A model generated the notes under the pieces. It was not told the DNA's origin and ran no database searches. It saw only the letters and a list, made by a program, of their open reading frames with translations. Positions 61,766 through 64,000 of a stretch of DNA of 64,000 nucleotides are shown here, in pieces (position 1 is the first letter of the stretch; each line of letters begins with the position of its first letter). This DNA is from CAYWFP01 sp964457365. Lineage in GTDB: Bacteria; Planctomycetota; SZUA-567. The position numbers and the translations under genes were made by a program. The stretch spans positions 1 to 64,000 of the forward strand of contig CAYWFP010000005.1 in NCBI GenBank assembly GCA_964457365.1, written 5' to 3'.

Positions 61766-62944
61766 ATGACCGAACGCCTCATGCGCATCATGCACATCAT
61801 CACGCGGCTGATCATCGGCGGCGCGCAGGAGAATACGCTCCTCTCGGTTCTGGGTCAGATGCGCGCGCCCGGCTGCGCTGCCTCACTCGTAGTCGGTCCG
61901 ACCACCGGGCCGGAAGGGACGCTGGTCGATGAGGCGCAGCGCGAGGGCGTCGACTACATCGAAGTCCCGTCGCTCCTGCGCCGCATATCGCCGCTCGACG
62001 AGATCCGCGCCTACCGCGCGCTGCGCCGCGTAATCCGCGAATGGAAGCCCGATGTCGTGCATACCCATTCGTCCAAGGCCGGCGTGCTCGGGCGCCTCGC
62101 GGCCTGGCACGAACGCGTGCCGCTGGTCGTCCACACCATCCACGGCCTGCCGTTCCATCCGTATCAGAATCGCCTCGCGCGCGCATTCTTCATCATGGCC
62201 GAACGCTTCGCCGCGCGACGCAGCCACCGCATCCTCGCCGTCGCAGAGGCCATGGTCGAGAAGGCCGTCGCCGCCGGTGTAGCGCCGCGCGAGAAGTTCG
62301 AGGTCGTCTACAGCGGCATACGGCTGGAGGACTTCCTCACGCCTCCGGCGCCTCCCGCCGAATTGCGCCGCCGCTACGGACTCCCCGCCGACGCCGTCGT
62401 CATCGGCAAGTTGGCGCGGCTCTTCGAGCTGAAAGGGCATGATTATCTCCTCGAGGCGTTCGCGCGCCTGGGCGAGCGTCATCCGCGCGCATATCTCTTC
62501 CTCGTCGGCGACGGGCTCTGGCGCGAGCGGCTGCAGCGAAAGGCCTCATTGCTCGGCATCGCCGAACGCATCGCCTGGGCCGGCCTGGTGCCGCACGAAC
62601 GCGTCGCCGAGACGATTCACGCCATGGACGTTCTCGTCCACTGCTCGCTCCGCGAAGGGCTCGCGCGGGTTCTGCCGCAGGCGCTGCTGGCGGGCAAGCC
62701 GGTGGTCGGCTTCGACGTCGACGGCGCGCGGGAGGTGGTGATCGAGGGGCGGACCGGCCGGCTGGTGCCCGCGCAGGACGTCGAGGCGCTGACGCGCGTA
62801 TTGGACGAGACGCTGTCGAGCCTGCCGGCCGCACGGGCGATGGCCGCCACCGGGCGCGCGTTCTGCCGCGAGCGCTTCGATCACCGCCGCATGGTGAACG
62901 AACTGCTGCGCATCTATCGCGCCGGCCTGAATGAACGGAGATGA
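61766..62944 (+). CDS. GT4-family glycosyltransferase
   Basis: 392 aa, GT-B fold. N-terminal LIIGGAQENTLLSVLG acceptor-side loop and DVVHTHSSKAGVLGRLAA. The C-terminal Glycos_transf_1 domain has VIGKLARLFELKGHDYLLEAF, LVGDGLWRERLQ, and the EX7E-type region SLREGLARVLPQALLAGKPVVGFDVDG. It transfers a sugar from a nucleotide donor to a cell-surface glycan or lipid. Donor and acceptor are unknown. No other polysaccharide gene is near. ATG 61766 is the start if the transcript is leaderless. Confidence 0.87.
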   Translation: MTERLMRIMHIITRLIIGGAQENTLLSVLGQMRAPGCAASLVVGPTTGPEGTLVDEAQREGVDYIEVPSLLRRISPLDEIRAYRALRRVIREWKPDVVHTHSSKAGVLGRLAAWHERVPLVVHTIHGLPFHPYQNRLARAFFIMAERFAARRSHRILAVAEAMVEKAVAAGVAPREKFEVVYSGIRLEDFLTPPAPPAELRRRYGLPADAVVIGKLARLFELKGHDYLLEAFARLGERHPRAYLFLVGDGLWRERLQRKASLLGIAERIAWAGLVPHERVAETIHAMDVLVHCSLREGLARVLPQALLAGKPVVGFDVDGAREVVIEGRTGRLVPAQDVEALTRVLDETLSSLPAARAMAATGRAFCRERFDHRRMVNELLRIYRAGLNERR

Positions 62945-63017
62945 CGATTTAGCTTGCATTCGCCCCTGTCGCTTGGCAAGCTACCGGCAATCACAAACGT
63001 CATACGGAGACCCTGCG

Positions 63018-64000
63018 ATGTCCGAGACCATGACCGCGCACGAGCGTTACAGCCGCATTTTCAACCACCAGGAAGCCGACCGCATTCCGATCAGCGACTC
63101 GCCCTGGGGCGCCACCATCGAGCGCTGGCAGAAAGAGGGCCTGCCGAGGGAAACAAACTGGGTCGACTACTTCGACCTCGACAAGCACGGCAGCTTCCGC
63201 GCCGACACCAGCCCGCGCTACGAAGCCAGGACGATCGAGGAGACGGAGGAGTACCGCATATTCACCACGGCCTGGGGCGCGACGCTGAAGGACTGGAAGC
63301 ATGCCGCGACGGTGCCGGAGTTCATCGACTTCACCATCACCAGCCCCGAGGCCTGGGCCGGGGCCAAGGCGCGTATGACCCCGACGCGCGACCGCCTCGA
63401 ATGGGATTCGTTGAAGCGCGACTACCCGCAATGGCGCGCGGAAAGACGATGGATCGTTGCCGGCGGCTGGTTCGGCTTCGACGTCACCCACTCCTGGATG
63501 GTCGGCACCGAACGCGTGCTGATGGCGATGCACGAGGAGCCGGAGTGGATGGTGGACATGTGGAACCACCAGCTCGACATGAACATCGCCCTCTACGACA
63601 TGGCCTGGGACGAGGGCTATACCTTCGACGCCTTCGCCTGGCCCGACGACATGGGTTACAAGGGCAAGACCTTCTTCTCGCTCGATATGTACCGCGAGAT
63701 GCTCAAACCCGTGCAGAAACGGGCGGTCGACTGGTGCCACGCCAAGGGCGTCAAGGCGTGTCTGCACTCCTGTGGCGACGTGCATACGCTGATTCCGGAT
63801 CTGCTGGAGGTCGGCATCGACTCGCTGAATCCGCTGGAGGTCAAGGCCGGCATGGATCCGGTGGCGATCAAGAAGGAGTACGGCGACAAGCTGGTCCTGC
63901 ACGGCGGGGTCAATGCGGTGCTCTGGGACGAGCCGGAGAAGATCGAGGCCGAGATGCGCCGGGTCATCCCCGAGTTGAAGAAGAACGGCGGCTACGTCTT
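63018..64000 (+). CDS. Uroporphyrinogen decarboxylase-family protein (methyltransferase-type), partial
   Basis: 327 codons are present from ATG 63018 (GGAG upstream) to the window end, where the frame is still open. The chain begins TAHERYSRIFNHQEADRIPI, the usual URO-D superfamily start. Late in the chain come CLHSCGDVHTLIPDLLEVGIDSLNPLEVKAGMD and LVLHGGVNA, as in MtaA/CmuA-like cobamide-dependent methyltransferases; the His-x-Cys of HSC fits zinc binding there. True HemE has a different N-terminal substrate motif, which is absent. Such proteins are strongly expanded in anaerobic PVC-type genomes. Substrate unknown. Confidence 0.82.
   Translation, partial: MSETMTAHERYSRIFNHQEADRIPISDSPWGATIERWQKEGLPRETNWVDYFDLDKHGSFRADTSPRYEARTIEETEEYRIFTTAWGATLKDWKHAATVPEFIDFTITSPEAWAGAKARMTPTRDRLEWDSLKRDYPQWRAERRWIVAGGWFGFDVTHSWMVGTERVLMAMHEEPEWMVDMWNHQLDMNIALYDMAWDEGYTFDAFAWPDDMGYKGKTFFSLDMYREMLKPVQKRAVDWCHAKGVKACLHSCGDVHTLIPDLLEVGIDSLNPLEVKAGMDPVAIKKEYGDKLVLHGGVNAVLWDEPEKIEAEMRRVIPELKKNGGYV

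Noticed and set aside
63018..64000. HemE uroporphyrinogen decarboxylase
   Set aside because: The N-terminal substrate-binding motif of HemE is absent and the HSCGD region fits the methyltransferase branch.

Overview
This is a 64 kb stretch of high-GC bacterial chromosome, almost fully coding, with one 10-N scaffold gap inside leuS, so it is a draft or metagenome assembly. LptB and several lipobox proteins imply an outer membrane. [FeFe]-hydrogenase maturation genes imply anaerobic, H2-linked metabolism. The GH4 galactosidase, the Gfo/Idh/MocA oxidoreductase, the URO-D-like methyltransferase and the fused E1 alpha/beta subunit would suit the PVC superphylum (Lentisphaerota, Kiritimatiellota, Planctomycetota) or lineages such as Sumerlaeota or Hydrogenedentota. 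That placement is a low-confidence inference. No rRNA, tRNA or CRISPR array was seen.

Layout. 1-0.65 kb: mobile-element debris (IS66 fragment joined to a fragment of another family). 0.8-2.5 kb: a small ORF and a degenerate hybrid histidine kinase broken by an in-frame TAG. 2.5-11.6 kb: carbon metabolism (GH4 alpha-galactosidase with divergent AraC regulator; DeoR regulator plus E2-E3-E1 of a 2-oxoacid dehydrogenase). 11.6-12.5 kb: SGNH-hydrolase remnant and a 48-aa membrane peptide. 12.6-18.1 kb: hydE-hydG-(42-aa ORF)-aspA-hydF, the full hydrogenase maturase set with an aspartase embedded; the hydrogenase itself is not in the window. 18.1-27 kb: mostly minus strand, with a PilZ response regulator, two tandem paralogous membrane proteins, thiC, a CYTH phosphatase, an isochorismatase-like hydrolase and a sensor kinase with its receiver. 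27.3-28.4 kb: class II aldolase with a strong terminator.

28.4-39.3 kb is a long minus-strand array: serS, mscS, three small CxxC membrane paralogs, leuS, a short nth, rnc, lepB, lptB, tag. 39.5-43.6 kb: lipoprotein, membrane-tethered HTH/coiled-coil protein, lepA and a ROK glucokinase. 43.7-49.8 kb reads leftward from a near-consensus promoter: argB-argD-argF, an HD-GYP regulator, rph, rdgB and a membrane protein, nearly all overlapping or abutting. 49.9-64 kb is mainly plus strand: DUF502 protein, peptidoglycan-binding lipoprotein, ribF, ruvC, (minus) Gfo/Idh oxidoreductase, lipoprotein, arginase-fold protein with altered metal ligands, HEAT protein, PPC-domain protein, lysS, a large exported protein, a glycosyltransferase and a URO-D-family gene cut by the window end.

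The strongest candidates for something undescribed are the triplicated CxxC membrane family (35.7-36.6 kb), signal peptidase I with an inserted zinc-ribbon and beta-sandwich, the all-sites-degenerate hybrid kinase, the tandem membrane paralogs beside thiC, and the small ORFs that existing gene calls would miss. Most genes have clear Shine-Dalgarno sites, but ruvC and the glycosyltransferase appear to be leaderless.
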